Assembly (NCBI RefSeq): GCF_027594425.1
Contig: NZ_CP115159.1
Location: forward strand, 1,787,001-1,851,000
Direction: 5' to 3'
Length of the DNA stretch: 64,000 nucleotides
Source: Zunongwangia sp. HGR-M22
GTDB lineage: Bacteria; Bacteroidota; Bacteroidia; Flavobacteriales; Flavobacteriaceae
The translations under genes were made by a program, and so were the position numbers. Below the pieces are notes generated by a model, which saw nothing but the letters and a program-made list of their open reading frames with translations, was not told the DNA's origin and searched no databases. Positions 36,066 through 46,500 of the stretch are shown in pieces (the first letter of the stretch is position 1; each line of letters starts with the position of its first letter).

Positions 36066-37259
36066 TCAAATGCTATTAATTCGTTGTGAATTTATAATAA
36101 CTGACATTAACAGAATACTTAGTATCAAAAGAATAGCAGAAACTGAAAAATCGTTATCGATTAAAAATCCGACAATTAAGGGGCCTAATGCTGTGCTAAT
36201 TACCATAAACATGGTAAAAATACTTCGTATGGCGCCAAGATTTTCGGTTCCATAAACTTCAGCAATAATAGCGGTTTTTACCGTTCCTGAAATTCCTGTG
36301 GTAATCCCCGCCAAAACAAGAAATGCAAGTGCGCCTATTATGCTGTCCATAAAAGCAAATGGTAAAAGACCAATATTAAGTGGAATTAGATAAAATCTGA
36401 ATAGTTTTTTTGCGGTGTATTTATCAACCCAAACGCCACCAAATAATGAAAATACAAGTCGGATTATGGCATAAGCCGTAAAAAATGAAGCGTAAAGCGT
36501 CGCTGACCATTCTTTTTGTTCCACGAAAATATATTGATAAAAAAACACTGCGGTATTGATAAAACTCACTGCGAAAACCGCCGGCATTAGTATTCCAAAT
36601 TTTTTATCGAAGATGATTTCTTTATAATTTTTAACCAGTTTTTTTGTGGTATTTCCTTTTATAGAAATCAGCTTATCATCAAAATGCTTAAGATTGGTGA
36701 ATTTCAGTTTAATGAGGTATAACAATAATAAAACACCACTGCCAATCGCCGCAACTCTCCAGTTGTAAAAAGCGATAATTGTTGTAATTAAAATAGGGAG
36801 AATAGCTTCGCCAATAGAAAATCCTAGCGAAGAAAAACTAAGTGCTTTTCCACGATTTTTATCAAATATTTTAGAAATTAATGTCATGCTTATATGCGTA
36901 AGCAAACCCTGCCCAAATAGCCGCAACATGATTATGGAAATAATCAACGGAATAAAATAATAACTAAAACCCAGCAAAATAGTCGCAATGGCGAGTCCGG
37001 TAATACTAAAAGCGGTTACGGTTTTAGCTGGTTTATGATCTACAGTGTGGCCCACAGTTAACATTATTATTGATGCGGTAACCGTACAACCGGCGTAGAT
37101 GGCGCCAAATGTACCTTCAGAAATAGAAAAGGCTTTTATAATTTCTGGTACGTAGAGAGAAATAAGAAACGTTTGTCCAAAACTAGATAAAAATGTAAGA
37201 ATCCAGCCGAAGCTAAGTTTTTTAAAATTAGTGATGATAAATTTATAAAAATCCTTCAA
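36066..37259 (-). CDS. Major facilitator superfamily transporter
   Basis: A 397-residue membrane protein with twelve predicted transmembrane segments and the MFS loop between helices 2 and 3 in modified form (GHTVDHKPAKTVT, in place of GxxxDRxGRR). Loop 8-9 reads GGVWVDKYTAKKLF, the second half-motif. No ATG is available near the N-terminus; TTG at 37259 starts directly before DFYKFIITNFKKLS, and all other candidates would remove the first helix. The neighbouring genes give no hint of the substrate. A role as an efflux or anion carrier is possible but not supported. Confidence 0.9.
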   Translation of the reverse strand: MKDFYKFIITNFKKLSFGWILTFLSSFGQTFLISLYVPEIIKAFSISEGTFGAIYAGCTVTASIIMLTVGHTVDHKPAKTVTAFSITGLAIATILLGFSYYFIPLIISIIMLRLFGQGLLTHISMTLISKIFDKNRGKALSFSSLGFSIGEAILPILITTIIAFYNWRVAAIGSGVLLLLYLIKLKFTNLKHFDDKLISIKGNTTKKLVKNYKEIIFDKKFGILMPAVFAVSFINTAVFFYQYIFVEQKEWSATLYASFFTAYAIIRLVFSLFGGVWVDKYTAKKLFRFYLIPLNIGLLPFAFMDSIIGALAFLVLAGITTGISGTVKTAIIAEVYGTENLGAIRSIFTMFMVISTALGPLIVGFLIDNDFSVSAILLILSILLMSVIINSQRINSI

Positions 37260-37454
37260 ATGCAGAGTTTTTACAAATATATAATTAAGAGTGCTTTAAA
37301 TAAATCGCTTTAAAATTTTATTCAATTTCATTTTTAAAAACTTTTATATTGGCATAAAACCAATAAATCCCATAGGTTACTATGAAAGCTTTATAATATT
37401 CTTCGGCTATTGTAATCTTAATCCTTATTTTTGGTTTTAAATAGCAAACAAGTA

Positions 37455-38249
37455 ATGAATCTGGAGACAGTAATCAAAGAAATAAAAAACCATAAGAAAT
37501 TACCTAATCTTAAATTTGAGATTAAGGAAAAAACGGAAGCTTTTACCAAACATTTATTTTACACGTTGTTTGATGAAGATACCGAGGTTGATGAAAATCT
37601 AAAGACGTTAGAAAAGGAATTTGAAGCGCTAGCCGATCTTGTTTGCTGGAAACCAAACACGCCGTGTAGAAATATTTGGAAAGAGTATATTGAAAAGTTA
37701 CCCGAGATTCTTCAGAAATTAAATGCTGATGCCCGGGCAATCGCAGAGAACGATCCCGCTGCAAATTCGGTAGAAGAAGTTTGTCTTTCTTATCCAGGTT
37801 TTTTTGCTATAGCCATTTATAGATTAAGTCATGAATTTTACAAATTTGGTTTGCCGTTAGTACCACGTTTAATGACAGAATGTGCCCATAATCTCACCGG
37901 TACAGATATTAATCCCGGTGCAAAAATTGGTGTTCCGTTTTTTATAGATCATGCTACAGGTGTAGTTATAGGAGAAACTGCGGTTATTAAGGATAATGTA
38001 AAGGTTTATCAAGGGGTTACCCTTGGAGCCTTGTATGTAGATCGAAATCTTCGCAAGGTAAAAAGACATCCTACGATAGAAGATAATGTTACTATTTATG
38101 CCAACGCAACTATTCTTGGCGGTGATACTGTAGTTGGTGCGAACAGCGTAATTGGTGGGAATGTATGGTTAACAAAATCTGTTCCCGCAAATTCTATGGT
38201 TTCCCATACACCACAAATTAATATTAAAAATACAGCTCAAAATGAGTAA
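37455..38249 (+). CDS. cysE: Serine O-acetyltransferase
   Basis: Makes O-acetylserine from serine and acetyl-CoA, the first step of cysteine synthesis. The 264-residue protein, from the ATG at 37455, has the N-terminal helical domain and a left-handed beta-helix C-terminal domain (about 135-255): [33 protein letters not shown] with the catalytic Asp-His, and [16 protein letters not shown] eight codons upstream is an unlikely start. It overlaps cysM by eight bases, so the two enzymes are made together and can form the cysteine synthase complex. The C-terminus ends NIKNTAQNE, lacking a canonical terminal Ile. Confidence 0.95.
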   Translation: MNLETVIKEIKNHKKLPNLKFEIKEKTEAFTKHLFYTLFDEDTEVDENLKTLEKEFEALADLVCWKPNTPCRNIWKEYIEKLPEILQKLNADARAIAENDPAANSVEEVCLSYPGFFAIAIYRLSHEFYKFGLPLVPRLMTECAHNLTGTDINPGAKIGVPFFIDHATGVVIGETAVIKDNVKVYQGVTLGALYVDRNLRKVKRHPTIEDNVTIYANATILGGDTVVGANSVIGGNVWLTKSVPANSMVSHTPQINIKNTAQNE

Positions 38250-39129
38250 GTCGATATTCAGACTAATAGGAAATACACCATTAGTAGAAGCCAGAACATT
38301 AGTAAACAATCCAAACGTTAAACTGTTTTTCAAGTTAGAGGGGCAAAACCCGGGTGGGAGCGTTAAAGATCGTGCAGCTTATAATATGATTAAAAGTGCT
38401 TTGGATCGCGGTGATATAGATGAAAAAACAAAGCTGATTGAAGCAACTAGTGGCAATACCGGTATTGCCCTGGCCATGATAGCGTCGATGTTTAAGCTGA
38501 AGATTGAATTAGTGATGCCTGAAAATGCTACTAAAGAGCGTGTGCAAACCATGCGAGCCTATGGCGCCAAAGTAACGTTAACCAGTGCTGAAAAAGGAAT
38601 CGAAGGAAGTAGGGATTATGCAGAAGCTAAGGTAGCAAATGAAGCTTATTATATGTTTAATCAGTTTAGTAATGATGATAACTGGAAGGCACATTATAAA
38701 ACTACCGGTCCCGAAGTTTGGGAAGATACCAATAATAAGGTGACGCATTTTGTCTCTAGTATGGGAACTACGGGAACTATTATGGGAACTTCAACTTATC
38801 TTAAGGAGAAAAATAAAGCTATACAAATTGTAGGTGTGCAGCCTACAGATGATTCTAGTATTCCTGGGATTAGAAAATGGCCAAAAGCTTATCTTCCGAA
38901 GATATTCGATGAAACTAAGGTAGATCAGGTAATTGAAGTTAGCGAAAACGAAGCTCGGGAAATGACTAAACATTTGGCAAAAGAAGAAGGGATTTTTGCG
39001 GGGATGAGTAGTGGAGGAGCGACGGCAGCAGCCCTAAAATTATGTGATACGTTAGAAGAAGGTGTAGTGGTAAGCATCATTTGCGACCGTGGTGACCGAT
39101 ATTTATCTTCAGATTTATTTGAAAACTAA
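38242..39129 (+). CDS. cysM: Cysteine synthase B (O-acetylserine sulfhydrylase)
   Basis: PLP enzyme that forms cysteine from O-acetylserine and sulfide or thiosulfate. The 295-residue protein has the PLP lysine Lys42 in [12 protein letters not shown], the asparagine/substrate loop TSGNTG near residue 74, the phosphate-binding GTTGTIMG near 178 and the C-terminal serine region [13 protein letters not shown]. At 295 residues, and with the pattern [13 protein letters not shown], it matches CysM rather than the longer CysK. It begins inside the end of cysE, so expression is translationally coupled. Confidence 0.94.
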   Translation: MSKSIFRLIGNTPLVEARTLVNNPNVKLFFKLEGQNPGGSVKDRAAYNMIKSALDRGDIDEKTKLIEATSGNTGIALAMIASMFKLKIELVMPENATKERVQTMRAYGAKVTLTSAEKGIEGSRDYAEAKVANEAYYMFNQFSNDDNWKAHYKTTGPEVWEDTNNKVTHFVSSMGTTGTIMGTSTYLKEKNKAIQIVGVQPTDDSSIPGIRKWPKAYLPKIFDETKVDQVIEVSENEAREMTKHLAKEEGIFAGMSSGGATAAALKLCDTLEEGVVVSIICDRGDRYLSSDLFEN

Positions 39130-39190
39130 TTAATTAAGTCTTAAATGTTGATTTATGCTCAGATAATTTCTATAAACCTGAAAAATGCGC

Positions 39191-39198
39191 TATTTTTG
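39191..39198 (+). promoter_or_regulatory. -7 promoter element of the helicase gene
   Basis: TATTTTTG followed by CA, 26 bases before the ATG at 39225; it excludes the TTG at 39204 as a comfortable start. Confidence 0.45.
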
Positions 39199-39224
39199 CA
39201 AAATTGCAGATTAAAACAGGGTTT

Positions 39225-40739
39225 ATGGAAGTTTCAGATTTAGGAATTAGCGAAAAGAAGGTAGATAAGCAGTTATATGGATATCAACAAAACGATATCG
39301 ATAAGATTTTTAGTGTAATAGATGAAAATCCAGAGCATTATAATCTTCTATATCAATTACCAACCGGTGGAGGTAAAACTGTAATTTTTTCTGAAATTGT
39401 AAGAGAATACATTCAGCGAACAGAAAAGAAAGTATTAATTCTAACCCATAGAATCGAGCTATGTAAGCAAACTAATAAAATGCTTTCCGATTTTGGGGTT
39501 AAGAATAAAATTATAAACAGTAAGGTTAAAGAGCTACCAGATCAGCACGATTATATGTGTTTTGTGGCTATGGTAGAAACCTTAAATAACCGTCTTCATG
39601 ATGATAAATTAGATCTTGAAGATATTGGGATGGTGATTATTGATGAGGCGCATTATAATAGTTTTAGAAAATTATTTAAGTTTTTTGAAAAATGCTTCAT
39701 TCTTGGTGTAACTGCAACACCGCTTAGTTCTAACATCAAATTACCGATGAAGGATAATTACCGCGAATTAATCGTTGGTGATTCGATATCTTCATTAATA
39801 GAAAAAGGTTTCCTGGCCAGAGCTAATATTTATAGCTATAATGTAGGTTTATCTGCTTTAAAAGTAGGAATGAATGGTGATTATACCGTAAAATCTTCCG
39901 AAGAGCTGTATACGAATATGTCGATGCAGGAAAAGCTTTTAAATGCTTATCTAGAACGCTCTAAAGGAAAGAAAACCCTAATATTTAATAATGGTATAAA
40001 TACTTCTATAGAGGTGTATTATACTTTTAAACAAGCGGGGTATAATATTCGGCATTTAGATAATACGACAAGCAAACAGGATCGTAAGGAAATTCTAAAG
40101 TGGTTTAAACATACACCAGATGCGATTGTAACTTCAGTAAGTATTCTTACTACAGGTTTTGATGAACCTACGGTAGATACTATTATCCTGAATCGTGCAA
40201 CAAAATCGTTAACCCTTTATTTCCAGATGATTGGTCGTGGATCTAGGGTGCTCCCAGGAAAAAAGGAGTTTAGTGTTATTGATCTTGGTAATAATATGGC
40301 ACGTTTTGGTCACTGGAGTTCACCAATAGACTGGAGACAAATCTTCCGTTCGCCAGATTTCTATTTTGAAAATCTATTAAGTGACGAAGAAATAGAACGT
40401 GAGTTTAAGTATGAAATGCCACCAGAATTACGCGAGCAATTTGCAAATTCTGAAAGTGTCGATTTTGATGTAGAGGCAGCCTATGACGATGTTATTAAAC
40501 GCGGACTTAAATCGAAAGCGGTATTGGAATGGTCTATAGAACAGCATGTAAAAATGTGTGTAGAAAATAGTGAAGATGTATTTGATGCAAGAATTTTGGC
40601 TAAAGAATTAAAAGCTGATATATCTTCCAGAATCAAGCAATATTCCTATTGTATTTCTAAAAGTACCAAGAACTATCGTGATTGGTTAGAAGAAGATTAT
40701 TCCAGAAAATTAAGAATGGCTATCAATAAAGAATTCTAA
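39225..40739 (+). CDS. DEAD/DEAH-box helicase (SSL2/RAD25-like)
   Basis: Superfamily 2 helicase of 504 residues from ATG 39225. Motif I is LPTGGGKT near residue 46, motif II DEAH near 141, motif III TATP near 166, and the C-terminal RecA domain has VSILTTGFDEPTVDTIIL (motif V region) and YFQMIGRGSRV (motif VI). This order is that of the SSL2-type helicases common in Bacteroidota. The last 120 residues (FKYEMPPELREQFANSESVDFD onward) are helical and specific to this group. A role in DNA or RNA remodelling is likely but not specified by neighbours. Confidence 0.92.
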   Translation: MEVSDLGISEKKVDKQLYGYQQNDIDKIFSVIDENPEHYNLLYQLPTGGGKTVIFSEIVREYIQRTEKKVLILTHRIELCKQTNKMLSDFGVKNKIINSKVKELPDQHDYMCFVAMVETLNNRLHDDKLDLEDIGMVIIDEAHYNSFRKLFKFFEKCFILGVTATPLSSNIKLPMKDNYRELIVGDSISSLIEKGFLARANIYSYNVGLSALKVGMNGDYTVKSSEELYTNMSMQEKLLNAYLERSKGKKTLIFNNGINTSIEVYYTFKQAGYNIRHLDNTTSKQDRKEILKWFKHTPDAIVTSVSILTTGFDEPTVDTIILNRATKSLTLYFQMIGRGSRVLPGKKEFSVIDLGNNMARFGHWSSPIDWRQIFRSPDFYFENLLSDEEIEREFKYEMPPELREQFANSESVDFDVEAAYDDVIKRGLKSKAVLEWSIEQHVKMCVENSEDVFDARILAKELKADISSRIKQYSYCISKSTKNYRDWLEEDYSRKLRMAINKEF

Positions 40740-40758
40740 ATTAGATATAAAAAAAAGA

Positions 40759-40784
40759 AAACCTCTTGTGAAAGCAAGAGGTTT
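40759..40784. terminator. Bidirectional terminator
   Basis: Stem AAACCTCTTG / CAAGAGGTTT with a six-base loop; a run of A on the left acts as T run for the minus-strand gene, between convergent genes. Confidence 0.8.
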
Positions 40785-40805
40785 ATTTGTTTGAACCATT
40801 AACCG

Positions 40806-41561
40806 CTATCTATTTTCTTTGGAAATACGCTGCTCGTGAAATTCTTTTGCGGCTCGATGAAGTATGTCTATGAAATCTAGTTTCCTATTTTCCTGAAGCA
40901 CCGCTGAGGTATAATTCTTAGTTGCCAGATAGTCGATAAAAAGATAATGCTGATGCTCTGGGATATTAAGGTCTCCACTCAAAAATTCAGCATTAAACAA
41001 ATTATCGGTTTCAAAGAGTTGATGATAATCTTCAGGTGCTAAAACTTTTTCTTCTTCAGTAGTAACTTTTGTTTTTCCGTTTTTCTTAGATAATAGGCCT
41101 ATAATTAATCGAGGTATTTCTAATAGATTTCCGTTACTGGGACGATAATCCAATGGATTATTTTTAATGCTGTATTGTATTCCTGCATTAAGTTCATCAT
41201 CTAATTGATCTGGATCGGTTTTAAAACTTTTACCGCTATTTATCTTTACTTCATCTAAAGTATTAAAGTTAAGTTCTACAACAACATTCTTATTGAAATC
41301 TGTTTCTTTTACAATTAATGTATACCTATTATAAGCAATAGAATTAAATAAAATGCTGTCACCAACCTTAGCTGTGATTTCAAAAAAACCTCTCTCGTTT
41401 GTTTCCGTATAAAATCCCTGGTTTTGATTTTTTATCTTGAAATTTGAAACGATGCCTTCACTATCATATAAGTAACCACTAACTTTTTGAGCATTAACGC
41501 TCAAATAAAAAATACCGAAAACTATTAATAGTAATGTTTGAAGATGTTTAATGGTTAGCAT
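40806..41561 (-). CDS. Exported carboxypeptidase-regulatory-like domain protein
   Basis: A 251-residue protein with a signal peptide (residues about 1-24, ending SVNAQ) followed directly by a carboxypeptidase-like regulatory domain: VSGYLYDSEGIVSNFKIKNQNQGFYTETNERGFFEI, then VGDSILFNSIAYNRYTLIV. The remainder is helical and polar without a barrel, so it is not a receptor. Similar stand-alone proteins are common in flavobacteria and have no assigned function; location is the periplasm or outer membrane. Confidence 0.83.
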   Translation of the reverse strand: MLTIKHLQTLLLIVFGIFYLSVNAQKVSGYLYDSEGIVSNFKIKNQNQGFYTETNERGFFEITAKVGDSILFNSIAYNRYTLIVKETDFNKNVVVELNFNTLDEVKINSGKSFKTDPDQLDDELNAGIQYSIKNNPLDYRPSNGNLLEIPRLIIGLLSKKNGKTKVTTEEEKVLAPEDYHQLFETDNLFNAEFLSGDLNIPEHQHYLFIDYLATKNYTSAVLQENRKLDFIDILHRAAKEFHEQRISKENR

Positions 41562-41727
41562 GGTAAAGCATAATTCAGGTTTATGATCATTGAAAGCTTG
41601 GGCAATAAGTAAATTTAGATTACACAGATTGCATAAAAATTATATCGTATTGAAGATATTAGTAATTAGATGAATATAACGCCGATTTAAATTTTTTTAT
41701 TGCTGAAGGAGATTCATGAAAATGAAA

Positions 41728-41753
41728 ACAGCAGAACCGGAAAGTTCTGCTGT
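41728..41753 (-). terminator. Terminator of the disordered 102-residue protein gene
   Basis: Perfect 10-base stem ACAGCAGAAC / GTTCTGCTGT with loop CGGAAA; on the minus strand it is followed by TTTTCATTTT. Confidence 0.65.
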
Positions 41754-41779
41754 AGCTGAAATATTCAAGACCTATAATT

Positions 41780-42088
41780 CTAAATCTTTTTATTGGAATT
41801 TGGGTGTTCCTTTTCTTTCTGATAGTCCGGTTTAACGCCGCGCTTATTAAACTGTCTATTTTCTTCATCAGGAATATCATTACCGTTGCTGCTTGTATCT
41901 GCATCTTCTCTTCCCGGGATGTCCAGATCTTTTGCTGCAAAATCATTATTCGTTTGCGTATGATCTAGTGCTGCGTCTTGGCCCTTATTCATGCTTTTTC
42001 CTTTTTCGTTAAGGGCTTGCTGATCGTCTTTAGTGATTTCAGGGTTGTAAGGTAATTCCTGATCTTTATTTTCCTTATATGCGCTCAT
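41780..42088 (-). CDS. Small, highly polar, probably disordered protein
   Basis: A 102-residue protein from the ATG at 42088 (MSAYKENKDQELPYNPEI); a TTG five codons upstream is less likely. It contains no hydrophobic core: Asp, Glu, Asn, Lys and Gln dominate and there is no cysteine or tryptophan. Segments such as DLDIPGREDADTSSNGNDIPDEENRQFN are typical of flavobacterial stress-associated hydrophilic proteins, although no specific family can be claimed. A terminator follows. It may be a desiccation or stress protein; that is inference from composition only. Confidence 0.7.
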   Translation of the reverse strand: MSAYKENKDQELPYNPEITKDDQQALNEKGKSMNKGQDAALDHTQTNNDFAAKDLDIPGREDADTSSNGNDIPDEENRQFNKRGVKPDYQKEKEHPNSNKKI

Positions 42089-42181
42089 AATTTTTCTTTT
42101 CAATATAAAAAAATAGAGGCATAATGTTCAAAAATCAAACTTAAGCTTGATTTAAAAAACTCTTAAAACAAGTCATAAAAA

Positions 42182-42206
42182 AAGCGGAACTTCTAAGTTC
42201 CGCTTT
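42182..42206 (-). terminator. Terminator of the OmpA-like gene
   Basis: Stem AAGCGGAACTT / AAGTTCCGCTT with a very short loop, followed on the minus strand by a run of T, beyond the stop of the OmpA-family gene. Confidence 0.75.
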
Positions 42207-42227
42207 ATAGCTTTTATTCTAGGAGGG

Positions 42228-42325
42228 TAAATACCCCGAGACTTGTCTCGTTAGTAAATTTTTAAAGTTTGAAAACGCGTTCAGCTAAAATGCTTCGTGG
42301 GCTTGCCCCGGAGAAATTTACTAGG
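42228..42325. repeat. Palindromic intergenic repeat element
   Basis: Holds AATACCCCGAG, a hairpin CGAGA-CTTG-TCTCG (42237-42250) and inverted arms AGTAAATTT (42253-42261) and AAATTTACT (42314-42322). Words CCCGAG and GTATT recur in the repeat at 8742-8826. Lies between the OmpA-like gene and its terminator. Confidence 0.5.
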
Positions 42326-42332
42326 TGCGATT

Positions 42333-43172
42333 TTAGATTTCCCCTTCAGAATCTAACATTGCGAAAAATTTATCAAGATTTGGTATTACCACAATTCTTG
42401 TTCTTCTATTCTTCGACATGTTTTCTTTAGAGGTATTTTCAACTAAAGGCGAATAACTACTTCTACCGGCAGCGATTAGCTTAGAACCATCTACATTGTA
42501 TTTATCCTGTAATTGTCTAACTACAGCTGTTGCACGGCGTACACTTAGATCCCAGTTATCTTCTAACCAAGAATCTTCTACCATTGTACGATCATCGGTA
42601 TGACCTTCTACCATTACTTCCATTGCCGGTTCACTATTAATTACTTCAGCAAGTTTTTTAAGTAGCGGTTGCGCATCTCTAGATAATCTGTAACTACCGC
42701 TTCTAAATAGTAATTTATCAGAAACATTGATCATTACTACTGTTTTATCTACGGTGATATCTACATCGTCGCCATCTTTACCTTCGGTAATTTGACTTTT
42801 TAAATTATAAGAAATCGCAGCATTAATCGAATCTTCAATTGTCTCAACACCTTCTAATTGAGAAGCATCCATTTTTGCAATGGTTTTTCTCATTTGCTCT
42901 TTAGTTTTGTTAGACATTGCCGTTACATCGTTCAATTCTAATTTTTCGTCATTAGAAGAACGTAGCGAATTAATCTTTGCGTTATAATCGGCAACGCGCT
43001 CCTCTATAGCGGCATATTTATCTTCAATTTCTTCTTTTTCGACTCTCGTTTTTTGTAATGTGGTTTTAGTATCATTTAGTTCTCCTTCTAAAGCGACATA
43101 CTTTTTCTTAGAAACACATGAGGCTAAAAGAGCCGTTGAAAAAATTGATACTGCTAAAGTCTTTCTCATCAT
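42333..43172 (-). CDS. OmpA/MotB-domain lipoprotein
   Basis: A 279-residue outer-membrane lipoprotein that binds peptidoglycan. The signal peptide ends in the lipobox LLASC (Cys19). A coiled coil spans about residues 28-85. The OmpA domain at about 140-270 has the peptidoglycan-binding signature MVEGHTDDRTM and the helix SVRRATAVVRQLQ, ending with NRRTRIVVIPN. It probably links the outer membrane to the cell wall. It is divergent from tamB across a 413-base interval and has its own terminator. Confidence 0.93.
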   Translation of the reverse strand: MMRKTLAVSIFSTALLASCVSKKKYVALEGELNDTKTTLQKTRVEKEEIEDKYAAIEERVADYNAKINSLRSSNDEKLELNDVTAMSNKTKEQMRKTIAKMDASQLEGVETIEDSINAAISYNLKSQITEGKDGDDVDITVDKTVVMINVSDKLLFRSGSYRLSRDAQPLLKKLAEVINSEPAMEVMVEGHTDDRTMVEDSWLEDNWDLSVRRATAVVRQLQDKYNVDGSKLIAAGRSSYSPLVENTSKENMSKNRRTRIVVIPNLDKFFAMLDSEGEI

Positions 43173-43585
43173 TTTTTAAATTTTTTAGTGGTTATAGTTT
43201 AATAAAAAAGTTTTTCTAAAATCATTTCTACTATTAAGGCATTTTAGAATTATGTCTATTTTTAGCATAATAACATCTTATCAAACTTCTTTCACAATTG
43301 GCGAGAGAAAAGTCAAAAATTCGTCCAAGATTTATCAAAATTCGATTATTGTAATTTAAGTTACTGTTAATCAATAGTTAGTACGATGTTTTAAAATTAA
43401 TTGAACAAAGACCATTTTTGAGTACATTTGAGAAAGTGTTGAATTTTTCTAAGCTTTTGTGGAATCTATTCCACAGTTTTGTATTTTTAATTTTAACAGA
43501 AGATTATAAGAATATAGGCAGGAATATGCCTTCTTAGTATTTAATTGCAGTCGTAATTTCCACAACTACATAAGACATCCTACAT
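43173..43585. other. Long divergent intergenic region between the OmpA-like gene and tamB
   Basis: 413 bases with no credible gene. It contains the word TACATTTGAG twice, at 43433-43442 and 43581-43590; the first is a possible -7 element for tamB, the second overlaps the TTG start. No clear element is seen for the OmpA-like gene. Confidence 0.5.
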
Positions 43586-46500
43586 TTGAGTAAGAAGTAT
43601 CCAAAACTGAAAAAAGCACTAAGAATTACCGCCAAGATCTTAGCGGGTATACTTATTTTCTTAATTCTGCTTATTCTATTTATCCGAAGTCCCTGGGGAC
43701 AAAATATCATTGTAAATAAGGTAGTTTCTACTATAGAGGATAAAACAAATACCAAGGTTAATATCGATCGATTATTTATCACTTTTGGTGGCGCTGTTAG
43801 TTTGGAAGGTTTATATCTTGAAGATGAAAAGGGAGATACTCTAGTTTATGCCCACAATTTAGAAGCAAATATTCCCATCTGGCCAATTATAAAAGGAGGA
43901 GCGTTTGGTTTGAATGAATTAGATCTAAAAGGACTTAAGGCAAATATTTATAGAAAAGATAGTCTTAAAGGTTTCAACTACCAATTTTTGATGGATGCTT
44001 TTGCTTCTTCAGATTCTACCGGCACACAGCAACAACAGCCACAAGATACCACATCGTCTCCCATGGAAATTAGTATTGGGGATGTAAATCTTCAAAACAT
44101 TATCGTAAATTATAATGATGAGGTTACAGGGATGGATGCTGAACTACAACTGGGGGAATTGAATGTTTCTATGCGTAATACCGACCTTCAGAATATGAAA
44201 TTTGCAGTGGCAGATGCGTCGCTAAAAAATACGATGGTAGTTTATAAACAAACCAAACCCTTACCACTAAGCGAAGATTCTGAAGCGCCCTTACCAATTA
44301 TAGAGGTAGATGAGCTTCGTTTAAATAATGTAAATGCAAAATATCAATCTGATCCAGATGGGATACTGGCTGATATTCATATTCCAGAATTTTTGGCTGA
44401 AATGCCTAATATGGATCTTGGGAAATATGAAATTAAGCTAAATAAAGTTCAGCTTAAAAAAGCCAATGCGCTTTTAAGAATGCAAACAAAGACAGCACAA
44501 TCTGAAGATCAGGATTCCACGCAAACAGATACTGCTGGTTTTACCTGGCCTGTTTGGAAAGTAGAAGTTAAAAATATTGATCTTGCCAAAAACAATATCG
44601 CTTACATTGTAGATAGTGCTAAGATAGAACAAGGAACTTTTAATGCGAATGCATTGAAATTGAGAAATCTGAACCTGAAGACGGGAAAACTACTACTAGC
44701 AGACCGTCAGGTAAATGCTGATATTGATAACATTACTTTCAGTGAAGCTTCAGGATTAGAGTTAAGAGATTTTTCTACTGAAATTGCTATGGATAATTCT
44801 TCTTTGAATATCAAGAATTTAATGATAGCATTAAATAATAATGAAATTAAAGGGGCAGCGAATTTATCTTATAATTCTATAGAATCTTTGATAGAAAATC
44901 CAGAGGCTGTAACTGTAGAAGCTAATCTATCAGAAATTCAATTAGATATTAATGAAGTTTTTAGGTTTCAGCCCGCACTTCAAGAAAATCAACATGTAAA
45001 AGCTTTAAGTCGTAAATTGGTTACGGGAAGGATTAGTGCAAACGGGACACTCGCCAATATAAAAATACCTTCAGCAAATATTTCTTGGGGTAGCCAGACT
45101 TCTTTAGTACTTAATGGGCAAATTCAAAATGCAACAGATCCCGATAATATTTATTTTAATATTCCTCGTTTTAAAGCGAAATCTACTAAAAAGGACCTAA
45201 ATTATTTCTTAGACGAAAAACAATTAGGCGTTTCTTTACCTAAAGATATTAGTCTTAGCGGAAGTCTTGCAGGCACGCCAAATGATATCGATGCAGATGC
45301 CACTTTAAATTCAAGCTTAGGGGCAATTGCCGCTAAAGGAAACTTCCAGAACACCAAAGAAATAGCATTTGATGCCAATGTTAAAATCGATAGTCTTGGT
45401 TTAGGAGAATTACTTCAAAATCCGTCTCTAGGGAAATTGAACCTTACTTTACAAGCAAAGGGAAGTGGTAATTCTGTGAATACCTTAGATGCGCAATTAG
45501 AAACAAACATTAGCAGCTTTACTTATAATGATTATCCTATTAAAGATTTAAAAATCACAGGTGATATAACAGATGGTATTGGTGATGTAAAAAGCTCTTA
45601 TAAAGACGATAATTTAAACACAAATCTTGTCGCAAATGTTGTGTTAGATTCGGTTTCACCAGAATTTAAATTGGATTTAGATTTAGATGGAGCAGATTTG
45701 GCAGCACTTGGTATAGCCAATCGCAATATAAGAACCGGTTTTAAATTAAATGGATCTTTTAAAGGAAACTCTAAAGAATACGATGCATCTGCAGAAATAG
45801 AAGACGGTGTTGCTGTTTACGATAGCCAAACCTATTTACTAGGGAATTTAAATTTGTCGGCGCACGTTCGGCCAGATTCAACTTCTGTAAAAGTAGATAA
45901 TAAAATGGTAGATTTAGATCTTCGATCTAATGCGAGTCCGGCAGATTTTAGTAATGCGTTACGACGTCATTATCAAAATTATTTAACCGAAGAAGATAAT
46001 ACCGACACCGTAAAGAATCCCGTAAATTTATTTCTGAAGGGGAAAATTTCTCAGGCTCCTATTCTTAAAGAAGTTTTCTTGGTTAATTTAGAAGAACTGG
46101 ATACAATAACTATAGATGTAGATTTTAATGAAAGAAAGCACCAGCTTAATGCCGATGTTAAATTACCTTTCGTTAAATATTACGGAGCTTTAGTAGATAG
46201 TTTAGGGATTTCTGTGAAGTCTGATAGAAAAGATATGGATTTCAGTTTAGGATTTAATTCTATAAGTTATGGCCCGCTTGCGATTAAAAAAACGCAGTTA
46301 AAAGCCAATCTTGAGAATAGAATACTTTTAATGAATTTCAATTCAGTTTATGATAGCGATACACTTGTAAATGTATATTCAAGATTGTCTAAAAATGAAG
46401 ATACTTTTAAATACACGGTAAGTAGCGAAAATTTAATTCTGAATAAAAACAAATGGAACATTCCAGAAAACAATGCGCTACTTTATGATGGGAAGACCAT

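Noticed and set aside
41659-41946. Minus-strand ORF of 95 codons overlapping the small polar protein gene
   Set aside because: Runs through the terminator hairpin at 41728-41753 in another frame and starts inside the neighbouring gene, with no recognisable domain.
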